Assembly: GCA_031284275.1 (NCBI GenBank)
Contig: JAITAD010000056.1
Location: 1-15,396, forward strand
Direction: 5' to 3'
Length of the DNA: 15,396 nucleotides
Origin: Tannerellaceae bacterium
Lineage (GTDB): Bacteria > Bacteroidota > Bacteroidia > Bacteroidales > Tannerellaceae
The notes below the pieces were generated by a model, which worked only from the letters and a program-made list of their open reading frames with translations, was not told the DNA's origin and searched no databases. Shown here piece by piece: positions 1 to 7,868 of this stretch. Each line of letters opens with the position of its first letter. Positions within the stretch are counted from its first letter, which is position 1. A program made the position numbers and the translations under genes.

Positions 1-127
1 TCTGTGAGAGCTGCATCAGCCCCGTACACTCCGAGAAAGTCCTCCCCGTACTCTCCTCGTACATAGCCAAAGCCCGGAGACCGAGCTTCAGCCTGTACTC
101 AGAGCCACCAATCACAATCCTTCCCAT
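1..127 (-). CDS. Tail assembly chaperone-like protein, N-terminal part (cut by window edge)
   Basis: The reading frame opens with ATG at 127 and runs off the left edge; 42 residues are visible. They begin MGRIVIGGSEYRLKLGLRAL and continue with AMYEESTGRTFSE. A short beta-type start followed by 'L.ALAMYEE.TG' is typical of tail-assembly chaperones that sit just after the tail tube gene in siphophages and are usually made as a G/GT frameshift pair. Its ATG overlaps the stop of the tail tube gene (ATGA), so the two are probably translationally coupled. The position immediately downstream of the tail tube is the expected one. The frameshift site, if any, lies outside the window. The family call rests on position and this short motif. 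Confidence 0.7.
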   Translation of the reverse strand, partial: MGRIVIGGSEYRLKLGLRALAMYEESTGRTFSECTGLMQLSQ

Positions 128-690
128 CACGCCGTCGCCGCTTTCTTAGCCGCATCCGCACGCCCCTGCGCCTCGGTAGCCGCCTTGACCGCCCGCTGCA
201 ACTGATCATACTGTTGTGCCGTCATCGGAGCCAGCGGCCCCGAGCCGTTAAACTCCGCCGTGTAAGTCGCCTGCCCCTCGTAAGGCGCATTAGCTGTAAA
301 CGAATTAAGGAACGCATTCCCCACATACCCGTACTGTGCATCCGGCTGCCAGCCACCCGAGGGCACCTCACCGCTGTCGCTCGGATTGCCAAGCAGCGCA
401 AAGGCAACCCGGTAGACACTCCCCGCAATGATATCCGCCACCAGCGCCTTCACATCCTCCAGCTTGTACATACAATCTGCCGAGATCGACCATGTCAGGT
501 TGCCCCCCGGCAACACCGTCTTGAACTGCGCCGTATCCTTGTTCGAGATATCCGCATTGTCCGTCGAAATCGTCAGCGAGTGCGACGTCGCCGCCCCCAG
601 CGCCGTCCACACCGGCGCCGCATCCGTCCCCGTGTTCCGGAAGAGCATAAGATCCCTACCCCTGATAACACCCGTCTTGTCAATAGCCAT
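127..690 (-). CDS. Major tail (tail tube) protein
   Basis: This is a 187-aa protein with the size and beta-rich character of siphophage tail tube proteins of the TP901-1/phi13 type. The N-terminus reads GVIRGRDLMLF, followed by 'ATSHSLTISTDNADISNKD', the substrate-free beta-sandwich pattern common in this family. It would polymerise into the tube around the tape measure. The last 30 residues or so are Ala/Gln/Lys-rich and probably helical, an appendage on the tube domain. It lies between the tail completion gene and the tail chaperone, the standard order. The ATG at 690 has no better in-frame alternative; 25 bases separate it from the upstream gene. No cysteine-rich or enzymatic motif is visible. 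Confidence 0.8.
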   Translation of the reverse strand: MAIDKTGVIRGRDLMLFRNTGTDAAPVWTALGAATSHSLTISTDNADISNKDTAQFKTVLPGGNLTWSISADCMYKLEDVKALVADIIAGSVYRVAFALLGNPSDSGEVPSGGWQPDAQYGYVGNAFLNSFTANAPYEGQATYTAEFNGSGPLAPMTAQQYDQLQRAVKAATEAQGRADAAKKAATA

Positions 691-715
691 AACCGTTTAA
701 GAATTAAATTGAACA

Positions 716-1123
716 TTAAAGAACTATCTCGAAAATCATTTCCTTGCAAAAGAAGCCCCCGTTGTTGCGGTCAAAGTCGTCTCTTGTGTTCTGTAACTGA
801 ATGGCATCTATGTTGTCCCCTGCGACATTCCCCCTGTGTTCCTGTATGGCATCGACACAACGCTCGGCTAAGGCAATGGCATCGCCGTACTCTTTCGCCC
901 ATGTCATGACGGTCACATAAGCTGTGCAGGAGACAGCCCCCGGAATCTTTACGTAATCTATCTCGCCGCTCTTCACCTCGTAGACAACGTAGCCGTTCTC
1001 TGCCCTGTCTGCCGCCTCTTCGGGCAATACGAGGGCAAAGACCGAGCTTTCGGGGATACCCCCTGCCACGAGAAGCGACTTGACAACCGCCCCGACCCGC
1101 AATAAATCCTTTTCCTTGCTCAT
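716..1123 (-). CDS. Tail completion / tail terminator protein (DUF3168-like)
   Basis: This is a 135-aa protein. The N-terminal helix carries VGAVVKSLLV, followed by an extended segment (YVVYEVKSGEIDYVKIPG) and a stretch, VSCTAYVTVMTWAKEYGDAI, that matches the pattern of DUF3168/gp10-like tail terminators: a beta strand of the form 'A.V.V..W...Y.DA', then a helix (ALAERCVDAIQ). Such proteins cap the tail tube at the head-proximal end. It sits one base after the stop of the head-closure gene (TAG-G-ATG), so coupling is likely, and directly before the tail tube gene. The family assignment relies on size, order and the beta-helix pattern. Its order relative to the closure protein agrees with HK97-like phages. 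Confidence 0.65.
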   Translation of the reverse strand: MSKEKDLLRVGAVVKSLLVAGGIPESSVFALVLPEEAADRAENGYVVYEVKSGEIDYVKIPGAVSCTAYVTVMTWAKEYGDAIALAERCVDAIQEHRGNVAGDNIDAIQLQNTRDDFDRNNGGFFCKEMIFEIVL

Positions 1124-1124
1124 C

Positions 1125-1448
1125 CTATTCCTCTATTATCCTTGCGGTTATCTCTACCTGTTGCATCGAACGAAGCGGGTTGATGTCGAGTATCTCGTAC
1201 TTCTTGCCGCCGTATAGAATGCGTTGCGCCACATCCAGGGTGTTCCTGAAATGGTAGCGAACGATAAACTTCACGGTGTATTCGGTGACAACCTCGTCGG
1301 CTTCTACCGACTTCCCCCCTCTCAAATGAGTTACGCTTGCAGGCACATTGTAATAAATGACCTGATAGCCGTTCTTTGTCGTGAAAGCATCGGAGGTACT
1401 CACAAGCCCCTCAATGTCTATCCGTTCCCTCAGCAGTCCTGCTCTCAT
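1125..1448 (-). CDS. Head-tail adaptor / head closure protein (SPP1 gp16-like)
   Basis: This is a 107-aa protein starting MRAGLLRERIDIEG. 'G.LRERI.I' at the N-terminus, then 'VEADEVVTEYTVKFIVRYH' and 'ILYGGKKYEILDINP', is the classic pattern of the head-tail joining family (Phage_H_T_join): an opening 'L..RI.I' strand, a middle basic strand ending in R, and 'Y.G..Y.I..I.P' near the end. These proteins close the head below the connector and form the tail attachment interface. It starts three bases after the stop of the gp6-like connector. Length and position are both normal for the family. I see nothing unusual in it. Confidence 0.8.
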   Translation of the reverse strand: MRAGLLRERIDIEGLVSTSDAFTTKNGYQVIYYNVPASVTHLRGGKSVEADEVVTEYTVKFIVRYHFRNTLDVAQRILYGGKKYEILDINPLRSMQQVEITARIIEE

Positions 1449-1451
1449 GGC

Positions 1452-1760
1452 TTAGCCCTCGTAATCTCGGTACATGGACAAAAGGTAATGCACGCTCAGC
1501 GGTACTTCATGCGTGGATACGCCAAAGGCGACCGCCTCTCTGTTGGTGTAGAAATTGGCGACCATTATCAGTATGGCTTGCCGCAAGGGAGCTTCCAATT
1601 TTCCATCGGCATCAACGAAAGAGGAAAGAGAATGGCAGATATGCTTCTCGACAGCCCGCTCGCTGACGTCTATCAGCTCGGCTATGTAGGCATCGTCGTC
1701 AAGGAATACCTCCTCGACCTGCAAATGCTTCTTGGCTTGGGTTACCGTTACATAGGCCAT
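1452..1760 (-). CDS. Head-tail connector protein (HK97 gp6-like)
   Basis: This is a 102-aa mostly helical protein. It opens MAYVTVTQAKKHLQVEE, then FLDDDAYIAELIDVSERAVE, and near the middle has 'LRQAILIMVANFYTNREAV'. The order 'T...AK.HL.V......D..I..LI..A...V' followed by 'P..L..AIL.L...FY.NRE' is the signature of gp6-like connectors (DUF3599/Phage_connect_1), which form a ring between portal and closure protein. It lies just after the capsid gene, as in HK97. The 31-base gap upstream carries a purine-rich ribosome-binding stretch (AAAGGGAAAGAGG) ending right at the ATG. Length is typical. Confidence 0.85.
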   Translation of the reverse strand: MAYVTVTQAKKHLQVEEVFLDDDAYIAELIDVSERAVEKHICHSLSSFVDADGKLEAPLRQAILIMVANFYTNREAVAFGVSTHEVPLSVHYLLSMYRDYEG

Positions 1761-1791
1761 CCTCTTTCCCTTTCTTGACTTGACTGATTAT

Positions 1792-3150
1792 TTACTTGCC
1801 GGCAGGGGAAGGAGCAGGAGCTTTGCCGCTACGGGCGCTCGTGGGGTCAGGGAAGAAGTTTTGGAACGAGCAATACACCTTGGAGAAGGAAGCATCCCGA
1901 CGGGGAGCGGCATCCCAATAGCTGTTTACTATCAGGCGGACAAGGCCGCTGTCTGCCTGCGTGTAGGGGTCTACGGTCAATTCTATCGACCCCCACTGGC
2001 CAATGATGTAGTCCGCCCAATTGCCGAAGATAAGCCCGTAGGCTTCAGTATATCCGGAGCCGGCGTCAGGGTTAAGCATTGGAACACGGGCGGCGGCGGA
2101 GGTAGAGAAGAACGGGAAGCCGTTGATACCCGTCTGGGTCGGCTCGATGATGTAACGGGGAGAAGACGCACCTCCCAGAACGGTAGTCCTGGCGTAACCC
2201 TCCGCCATGGTATGCATGATGTAACCCAGCTGGCCGGAGGCGGCGTTGTTGTTTGCTACAGCCGTTGAACGTGCTACGATAGCATTCCAGTCAAGTTCAA
2301 CCCACGTGTCCTTCTTGGTAAAGTCCGGCGCGGCAACACCCGTAAAGAAACCGTCGGGGACGGTATCGGCATGGGCTGCTCCGCCCAACAAGGTAGCCTC
2401 CAACTTCGTGGACGTCTGGGCTATGATATCGTTACGCAAAAGGGCATCGACACCCAAATCGTCCTGAATGAGAAGCTGCTTGCTGATAAGGAGCTTTGCC
2501 GTCAAACGCTTGGGACGTAACTTCTTATGAGAGAACGTGCCGCCCCCGTCTTCTGCAGGGACGTTTTCGCCCTCCCACTTGACCGTACTCCCTGAGTAGG
2601 AGGGAACGTCGATATCGCCACGCAAGCCCGTAAGTAATGTAGCACCTGCCTTGGCAAAAACCAAATTAGCACGCAAAGGGTCGGCGATATTCAGGAAGTT
2701 GGTCTCGATAAGGTCTGAGCCTGTACCCTCTGCTCCTGTTGCCGTAAAGGCACTGCGACTTTCGACAGGGATACACAGTGAATTTTTGGAAGGCGTCTGG
2801 TTGGCGGCCTCCAAAAGGTCACGTCCTCGTTTGTTCAACGCCTGAACGCCTTCGGAATACGTCCCGCCATTAACCAATTCACAGATAGCCTGCCGAAGCG
2901 TGACGCCGCCCTTGCTCGGCTCATTGCGCCTGGTCAGGGCTTCTCCATGCTGCACGACAGCCTGCAATTGCAAGGCGTTTACCTCGTTGCTTATCTCCGT
3001 GCAACGCAAGTTCGCATTCCGAAGCTCTTTTGCCTCGTCTGCTGTCGGCTCTCTCTCGGCGCTACGGATAGCGGCCGTGAGTTCGTGGATACGGGCAGAC
3101 AAAGTCCCGTGCTCGTCACGAAGTTCTACAATACTTTTCTCTTTTGCCAT
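1792..3150 (-). CDS. Major capsid protein, HK97 fold, with N-terminal delta domain
   Basis: This is a 452-aa HK97-type capsid protein. Residues 1 to about 60 are strongly helical and coiled-coil-like (SIVELRDEHGTLSARIHEL, then a charged helix ending NANLRCTEISNEVNAL). Together with residues 60-130 this is the delta or scaffold region, removed by the prohead protease after assembly in HK97. The shell domain starts near residue 140. An extended-loop candidate is at 185-212 (VKWEGENVPAEDGGGTFSHK), the spine helix follows TAKLLISKQLL, and the C-terminus has the common 'IVNSYWDAAPRRDASFSK' pattern followed by a Pro/Lys tail. Protease and portal lie just upstream, connectors downstream. The first 58 codons have a second, diverged copy near the right end of the window (14280-14453). 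The exact cleavage site cannot be read off. Confidence 0.93.
   Translation of the reverse strand: MAKEKSIVELRDEHGTLSARIHELTAAIRSAEREPTADEAKELRNANLRCTEISNEVNALQLQAVVQHGEALTRRNEPSKGGVTLRQAICELVNGGTYSEGVQALNKRGRDLLEAANQTPSKNSLCIPVESRSAFTATGAEGTGSDLIETNFLNIADPLRANLVFAKAGATLLTGLRGDIDVPSYSGSTVKWEGENVPAEDGGGTFSHKKLRPKRLTAKLLISKQLLIQDDLGVDALLRNDIIAQTSTKLEATLLGGAAHADTVPDGFFTGVAAPDFTKKDTWVELDWNAIVARSTAVANNNAASGQLGYIMHTMAEGYARTTVLGGASSPRYIIEPTQTGINGFPFFSTSAAARVPMLNPDAGSGYTEAYGLIFGNWADYIIGQWGSIELTVDPYTQADSGLVRLIVNSYWDAAPRRDASFSKVYCSFQNFFPDPTSARSGKAPAPSPAGK
2977..3150 (-). repeat. Copy A of a 174-bp direct repeat (capsid delta-region duplication)
   Basis: The first 58 codons of the capsid gene align without gaps to 14280-14453. 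My base-by-base count gives about 27 differences in 174 (about 84% identity). Homology begins exactly at the two ATG codons and stops after codon 58 (GTAAAC, Val-Asn). Flanking sequence on both sides is unrelated. Both copies have the same orientation and lie about 11.3 kb apart. Confidence 0.93.
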
Positions 3151-3167
3151 TGGAATAAAAATTAAGG

Positions 3168-3875
3168 TTAGTATATCAGTGAATAAGTTCCTTGCTCATA
3201 TTTCCGCAATTCCGCCTCAACCGCCGCTTTCCGCTCTTCGGACAACTTGGCGGCTGCCTCCGGCGCTACCTTGCGCTTCTCCTTGGCTTCACGCTCCTCT
3301 ACGGCTGCCAGCTCTTTCTCGGCCTCCTCCCTGCCCCGCAAATAGACGGAGGTCTCGGAATAGGCGGCATCGTAAACGGGGGAAACGTCAAACAGCTCTT
3401 CAAACTTGGATATCGTCCGCTGCCAGATAACAAAACCGTCTCTGTCCTTTTTGTCCGTCTTCTCCCACTTCTCTTCGGCAACGGTGAAAGCGAAGGAGCT
3501 TTCGTCTATCTCGCCACGACGGATATTCTCCAATAGCTCGTCTCCCAACGACGTATTGGGGGCTTCAAAGGAGTAGCGCAAGCCCGTTGTCGTGTCCTCC
3601 AACGTAAGCGAACCGTTGCCGTACTTGGAACGTGCCAGCACACCTCTGTTGATGTTATGGTTGAGCAGACATTTGACGTCGCTTTTTGCCAGCACACCCT
3701 CCAATGCACCTCTTTCGATGACTTCTATGAACGGCAGCCTGTCGGAGTTCGCTCCGTATAGAAAGGCATAGCCCTCTATCTTACGGCTGTTCTCCTCGCC
3801 CGATACACGATACGATACCCGGCGTATCTCCTTCTCCTTTTTATCCTTTACCTCTTTCACCTGTATCTCTTTCAT
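3168..3875 (-). CDS. Prohead (HK97 family, U35) maturation protease
   Basis: This is a 235-aa protein. The core has the family motifs in order: 'IEGYAFLYG' (residues 33-41), 'FIEVIERGAL' (49-58), 'VKCLLNHN' with the likely catalytic His73, 'GDELLENIRRGEIDESSFAF' with the likely nucleophile Ser126 or Ser127, and 'KFEELFDVSPVYDAAY' (157-172) with an acidic residue in the usual third position. Residues 180-225 form a charged, probably coiled-coil tail, which in this family often serves in targeting or scaffolding. It would cleave the capsid delta region and itself inside the procapsid. It lies between portal and capsid genes. The ATG is preceded by a good AAAAGGGG and overlaps the stop of a micropeptide gene (TAATG). 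Confidence 0.92.
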   Translation of the reverse strand: MKEIQVKEVKDKKEKEIRRVSYRVSGEENSRKIEGYAFLYGANSDRLPFIEVIERGALEGVLAKSDVKCLLNHNINRGVLARSKYGNGSLTLEDTTTGLRYSFEAPNTSLGDELLENIRRGEIDESSFAFTVAEEKWEKTDKKDRDGFVIWQRTISKFEELFDVSPVYDAAYSETSVYLRGREEAEKELAAVEEREAKEKRKVAPEAAAKLSEERKAAVEAELRKYEQGTYSLIY

Positions 3876-3946
3876 TAGCCCCTTTTTAAGATTAGGATTA
3901 TACCTATTAGCATCGGTATGTAATACACGGCATCAATTGCCCTCAT
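3875..3946 (-). CDS. Putative 23-aa single-span membrane micropeptide, coupled to both neighbours
   Basis: A 24-codon frame starts with ATG at 3946, inside the stop of the upstream 82-aa gene (ATGA, one base shared by stop and start), and ends with a TAA whose last A is the first base of the protease ATG (TAATG). The product begins MRAIDAVYY and continues IPMLIGIILIL before a basic end, KRG. That is one hydrophobic helix of roughly 13-15 residues with a positive tail, consistent with an inner-membrane peptide. Without it, the packaging operon would have an unusual gap of about 67 bases here. Function is unknown. It might instead only carry ribosomes from the 82-aa gene to the protease. Perfect tiling at both ends argues for translation. 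Confidence 0.55.
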   Translation of the reverse strand: MRAIDAVYYIPMLIGIILILKRG

Positions 3947-4191
3947 ACTCTCTCTTCCTTCCCTGTTTCCTCTTCCCACGACGGCCGACTTATCCTCACC
4001 ACCTTCCTGTTCAACACTCGCAGCGTCCTCTCCCGTGCCTCATCATATTTCCGCCGCTCCTCAAGAGTCACCTCCTCACCCCGCTGTATCCTGAGCGAGA
4101 TATCCAGTAACCCCTCATCGAACCCCTCCGCATAACGCCACCATTCCCCCCACTTCCGTGTCCTCCAGTCGCTACTCCTCACATCCCCCAT
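3943..4191 (-). CDS. Unknown 82-aa charged protein between portal and protease
   Basis: I do not recognise a family. The protein is small, Trp-rich at the start (WRTRKWGEWWRYAEGFDEGL) and then highly charged and helical (RIQRGEEVTLEERRKYDEAR), with a basic segment (RVLNRKVVRISR) and an acidic end. It follows the portal stop by three bases with an AAGGAGG ribosome-binding site, and its stop overlaps the start of the 23-aa micropeptide. Small genes in this slot between portal and protease are often assembly helpers, but no motif supports a specific role. It has ordinary composition for its neighbours. Confidence 0.75.
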   Translation of the reverse strand: MGDVRSSDWRTRKWGEWWRYAEGFDEGLLDISLRIQRGEEVTLEERRKYDEARERTLRVLNRKVVRISRPSWEEETGKEERV

Positions 4192-4194
4192 CCC

Positions 4195-5505
4195 CTATGC
4201 CTCCTTTTGTTTACCACCCTCCACCGGCTCCCGTACCACATCAATCTCCTCTTTCTTCACCCCGAAAGCCCCACCGTCCAGCGGCTGCATATTGATCTGA
4301 ACAAATGCCTTGTCCCCGCCATCAATCTTCCTAAGGTTATTCGCCCTGCGTACTTCGTTCGGGGTCATTGCCCCTATCGAAAACATCTTGCTGTGATACT
4401 CGGCTTGGGTTTTCTTATCGGTACGTAGGAACTCCGTTGTGTTGAACTCGGCTCTTACATACTGCCGCTCGCTGGGAAGAAAGACTTTGCGGTTTATCTC
4501 CTGCTCTATCTTCTCCAAATAGGGGTGTATCGTCTCGGACAGAAAGGCAAGGTTGGAATATTCCTGCGTGGAGTAGGAGGACTTCGACAGGTCGAAAGCC
4601 TTTATCGGCGACACCGAAAAGAAGCGGCAGATATCAATAACGTTGTACTGCCTGCTCTCCAACAGTTGAGCGTCTTTGGGCGAAACGGATATCTGTTGAT
4701 AGCTCATGTTCCCCTCAATTATCACCATGCCGTTGGGGTTGTTTTTTATCCGCTCTTCCCACACGTTGTAAATCTGTTTCTTCTGTTCCTTCGGCAGGGA
4801 AGACGTCCCCTCTACTTTCAGTATCCCGCTCATGTTACCGCCCCCATTGAAAAAGCCTGCCGCTTGTGATTCGCTCGCAGACGCTATTTCGAGCGTCTGG
4901 CGGGCATGGGAAATGGTCGATACGCCGTTCATGCCGTCGTAGGAGAAGTTCAACACGTGTATCATATCTCTGGGGTGCACAACGCCGTTGTCCCCGAACG
5001 TCCTGCCACGATACGGACTGACTACGTAACGGCGATGCAGAACTCCGTCCGCCCCGGACACGTCCACTTGCGACACATTGCCGGCAGGTATGAATATCAG
5101 TTGCTCTACCTCTAACGTCCGACTGTTCCGTTCGATGTACGCATAGCCGTTGCCGTTGAGCAGTACCGAAGCGACCATCTGTTGCAGGAACACAAAACGG
5201 CTCATATCCTCGTTCGGCTCTAACGAAAGCAAGTCGTAAGCACAATGGCCTCTGTACAACTCTTTGAAACCGTCGGCGTCCACTCGGTAAGTCTCGAGAG
5301 GCAGACACGCTACACTGCTTGATATCAGCTCGACACAGCGGTAGACGGTGCTCAACAACATCGGCCTGTCCCGACGCATCAACCACCTGTCGAAAAGCAG
5401 GCTTCCCGTGTAAGTGTTCTCCTTGGAAGCACCCTTGTCTTCGACGGCGGGCTTGTCTGCCTCGCGGAAAGCGAGGTGCCTCATGAAATTCCTTAGGCTC
5501 GGCAT
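4195..5505 (-). CDS. Portal protein (HK97 family)
   Basis: This is a 436-aa protein with the HK97-family portal layout. An N-terminal segment, LLSTVYRCVELISSSVACLP, is followed by 'LVSLEPN'-like LLSLEPNEDMS, the 'F...M...LLNGNGYAYI' motif, 'VVHPRDMIHVLNFSYDGMNG', 'QAAGFFNGGGNMSGIL', and 'ICRFFSVSPIKAFDLSKSSYS' just before 'EYSNLAFLSETIHPYLEKIEQEIN', which is the stem/clip region typical of this family. Near the C-terminus comes 'SIGAMTPNEVRRANNL', also conserved. Twelve copies would form the DNA gate and motor docking site. It follows TerL by 52 bases. The start at 5505 gives the usual short N-terminus (MPSLRNFMRHLAF). Confidence 0.95.
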   Translation of the reverse strand: MPSLRNFMRHLAFREADKPAVEDKGASKENTYTGSLLFDRWLMRRDRPMLLSTVYRCVELISSSVACLPLETYRVDADGFKELYRGHCAYDLLSLEPNEDMSRFVFLQQMVASVLLNGNGYAYIERNSRTLEVEQLIFIPAGNVSQVDVSGADGVLHRRYVVSPYRGRTFGDNGVVHPRDMIHVLNFSYDGMNGVSTISHARQTLEIASASESQAAGFFNGGGNMSGILKVEGTSSLPKEQKKQIYNVWEERIKNNPNGMVIIEGNMSYQQISVSPKDAQLLESRQYNVIDICRFFSVSPIKAFDLSKSSYSTQEYSNLAFLSETIHPYLEKIEQEINRKVFLPSERQYVRAEFNTTEFLRTDKKTQAEYHSKMFSIGAMTPNEVRRANNLRKIDGGDKAFVQINMQPLDGGAFGVKKEEIDVVREPVEGGKQKEA

Positions 5506-5557
5506 ACGTAATACAATTCACTGTACGATATACAGGCATCGAAACGTAATACATGTA

Positions 5558-7204
5558 TCAGTAAAGGGAGTTGGAATATTGCGGGGTATTCAAGTAAGCG
5601 CCCAATGAGTTTATCATGGCTATCACGCCGTCGATTTTCTTTTCCGTTTGCTTCTTGGAGGGCTTGATATTCCCGTGATGGTCTACCATGAGGGTGACAT
5701 TCTTGAACCCGTGACGGTTGATTACGTTGTTGTCAATAAAGGCATGGCCGCCTCTGATTAACCGTTCTATCTCTTTCGTCGGTCGGTTGTAGTTACCCAC
5801 CGTCTGGCTGTACGCTTCCATATTGAAACCCTCGTTCTGGGCGAGCACAACAAACGGCGGGGCATTGTAATTGTCATAGGCGACTTTTATCACGGGGCAA
5901 GCATTACGCACCTTTATCATGTCTGCCAACAGATACTCGTAGTCGGTAACGTTCCCCGGAGTGAGTATCAAATCTCCGTTCCGCTTCCAACGCCCGTACA
6001 AATCAGCAAATCGCTTCTCACGCAAGGCGGCTTCGGGCAGGTAATACCATGCCTTGAAATAGAAGTTCTTTCGTTCCTTATCATGAAACATCGCTGCCAA
6101 TGCCGTCAAGTCGGACGTTTGCGCCAAGTCCACACCCATATAGCAACACTCGTAATCGGCAGGGTTTATCTTTTCTTTGCTGGCGGCGTTGATGTAATCG
6201 TCCGGTATCCACGTCTCTCTCGAACTGCACCAGATATTTAAGTTCTTTGTCTTTATCCCGACCTCTTCGGAGGTACTGTTGATGGCTTTGGTTATCTCGC
6301 CCTCCAAAAAATCAGGGTAGATGGTTACGCCCAAATTGGGGTTGCTCTTTATCCAATTCTTACTGTCTTTCCAATCGTCACCCTCGTCCTGAGCGAAGAC
6401 GGCTACGAACAGCCGGTCATTCTTCTTTGCGCCCGACAGAACCTCCAAACACGAACCCCTATACTCATAGCATGTGCCGAGAAGGTCAAAACCTGCTGTC
6501 GTGATAATAATGCCGAGGGGGTTAGCTCGCATACCTTGACCACTTTGCAATACGTCCTTTAATCCCGACGACTTGGCCGCATGGTATTCGTCAAGCAAGT
6601 AGAAAGATGGGTTGGGGCCGTCAAGTTTCGTGCTATCGGCAGCGAGGACTTTCAGGAACGAGTTTGTCTTTGCAAATCGCACCTCATCCCTGTATACTTG
6701 CATGAACTTTCCTTTCTCATCTAAGGACAAGGCGAAACGGCTACATAACGGCCACGAGGATAACTTCACTTGCTGCTTGCTGTTTGCCGCCAGATAAACT
6801 TGCGCCCCGCTTACGCCGTCCATAAGCAGATGATACAATGAGAGTGCAGAAGCCAACGCCGATTTGCCGTTTTTCCTCGCTACTTCAACGTAGGCGTTTC
6901 GCACAAGCCTTGCGCCCGTTTCCTTTATATAGAAGCCGTAAATGCCTGCGATGAGAAAACTTTGCCATGGTTGCAACACAAACTGCTTCCCTGCATGTGC
7001 ATCCTGAAAGTGCTTCATGCAAAAAACGAAATCTATCACCTTGCGAACCTGACCTGCCTTGAACACGTAAGCGGGATTTTCTCGCATGGCAAAGAACCGT
7101 TCAGCCGCCTGCTTGATGTAAGTCCCGGCAACGATACTTCCGTCCAATACCCCCTCAGCGTACTGAATGTAATCGGGCTTTGGCTTATTCTCCGTCTGCG
7201 GCAT
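5558..7204 (-). CDS. Terminase large subunit (TerL)
   Basis: This is a 548-aa protein when started at the ATG at 7204, the first ATG of the frame; a TTG at 7231 would add nine residues. The N-terminal ATPase domain has Walker A VARKNGKS (residues 108-115), Walker B FYLLDEYH (201-208, D205/E206) and the coupling motif ITTAG (234-238). The C-terminal RNase H-like nuclease domain shows GVDLAQTSDLTAL (D359), VAYDNYNAP (D444) and KKIDGVIAMINSLG (D525). It belongs to the HK97 gp2/Terminase_1-like group. It pumps DNA into the procapsid through the portal and cuts the concatemer. The start overlaps the end of TerS by 20 bases, suggesting coupled synthesis. All key residues are present. Confidence 0.96.
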   Translation of the reverse strand: MPQTENKPKPDYIQYAEGVLDGSIVAGTYIKQAAERFFAMRENPAYVFKAGQVRKVIDFVFCMKHFQDAHAGKQFVLQPWQSFLIAGIYGFYIKETGARLVRNAYVEVARKNGKSALASALSLYHLLMDGVSGAQVYLAANSKQQVKLSSWPLCSRFALSLDEKGKFMQVYRDEVRFAKTNSFLKVLAADSTKLDGPNPSFYLLDEYHAAKSSGLKDVLQSGQGMRANPLGIIITTAGFDLLGTCYEYRGSCLEVLSGAKKNDRLFVAVFAQDEGDDWKDSKNWIKSNPNLGVTIYPDFLEGEITKAINSTSEEVGIKTKNLNIWCSSRETWIPDDYINAASKEKINPADYECCYMGVDLAQTSDLTALAAMFHDKERKNFYFKAWYYLPEAALREKRFADLYGRWKRNGDLILTPGNVTDYEYLLADMIKVRNACPVIKVAYDNYNAPPFVVLAQNEGFNMEAYSQTVGNYNRPTKEIERLIRGGHAFIDNNVINRHGFKNVTLMVDHHGNIKPSKKQTEKKIDGVIAMINSLGAYLNTPQYSNSLY

Positions 7205-7868
7205 CGTAGTTCTTGCCCAGCAACTTCTCAAATGCCGACTGCTCTACTTCCCCCTGTTCTCCGAAGTCTGCTATCTTCTTTCGAGAACGTAAGGTTGCCC
7301 CGTACTCAGCCATTATCTGGAACGCTTGCCGCTGGTATAGCTGAACTATCCCATGTGCAGGGTGCTTTACCCTCTCTCCCGTATATCCGATAGACAGGTC
7401 ACCGTCCTTTTCGAGGGTCTCCAATGCTTTCTGGTACTTGTCGTAAGCAGTAGCAAGCATCCGCAAGCTTAGGATATCAAGAGCGGTCAGCGTCACCGTC
7501 TTGCTTATCTCACTAACAAAAGATTTCATGACCCTTATCGTCTCCTCACAAAGACCCTCCGACAACACGGGGATACCGGCAACGGTCAGCTCCTTGGCCA
7601 TCTCGTTCACCTTTGCCCTCTCGGCAGCAGCGGCGGCTCGTTGCTCCGCCTTGATATACTTGGCGGCATTTATCGCTTTGGCCTTGGCTTTCAACCTCTG
7701 TATCGTACGTACACTTCTGCCCGTCTCCTTAGCCGCAAACGCATCAACCTCAGCCTCAGTCATCGTCTCCCCCTTTTTTTTGAGGATATCAGCAAGGATT
7801 ACCGTCGCCTGCTTGGTGGACAACTTTTCGCCATATTTCTTGTTCCCCACCTTGCCTGCTTCTCTCAT
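7185..7868 (-). CDS. Terminase small subunit, P27-like
   Basis: This is a 227-aa protein. Residues about 35-66 contain a helix-turn-helix-like segment (TEAEVDAFAAKETGRSVRTI, then a basic helix), suited to recognising packaging DNA. A long Ala/Lys-rich helix follows (65-95). The C-terminal half matches P27-type small terminases: 'LTALDILSLRMLATAYDKYQ' (a five-helix oligomerisation core), then 'KHPAHGIVQLYQRQAFQIM' and AEYGATLRSRKKI. It would bind cos and recruit TerL. It is the first gene after a 391-bp gene-free region and overlaps TerL by 20 bases. P27 TerS genes commonly accompany HNH nucleases, and one is encoded about 0.9 kb upstream. Confidence 0.88.
   Translation of the reverse strand: MREAGKVGNKKYGEKLSTKQATVILADILKKKGETMTEAEVDAFAAKETGRSVRTIQRLKAKAKAINAAKYIKAEQRAAAAAERAKVNEMAKELTVAGIPVLSEGLCEETIRVMKSFVSEISKTVTLTALDILSLRMLATAYDKYQKALETLEKDGDLSIGYTGERVKHPAHGIVQLYQRQAFQIMAEYGATLRSRKKIADFGEQGEVEQSAFEKLLGKNYDAADGE

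Noticed and set aside
214..909. Long plus-strand frame (231 codons) opposite the tail genes
   Set aside because: It is rich in Arg/His/Pro, lies antisense to well-supported tail tube and tail completion genes, and has no plausible family.
4835..5554. Minus-strand frame of 239 codons overlapping portal
   Set aside because: It shares most of its length with the portal gene in another frame and is Arg-rich; the portal frame carries all family motifs.
7205..7231. TTG start for TerL
   Set aside because: The ATG at 7204 gives a normal N-terminus and typical overlap with TerS; the added residues have no family support.
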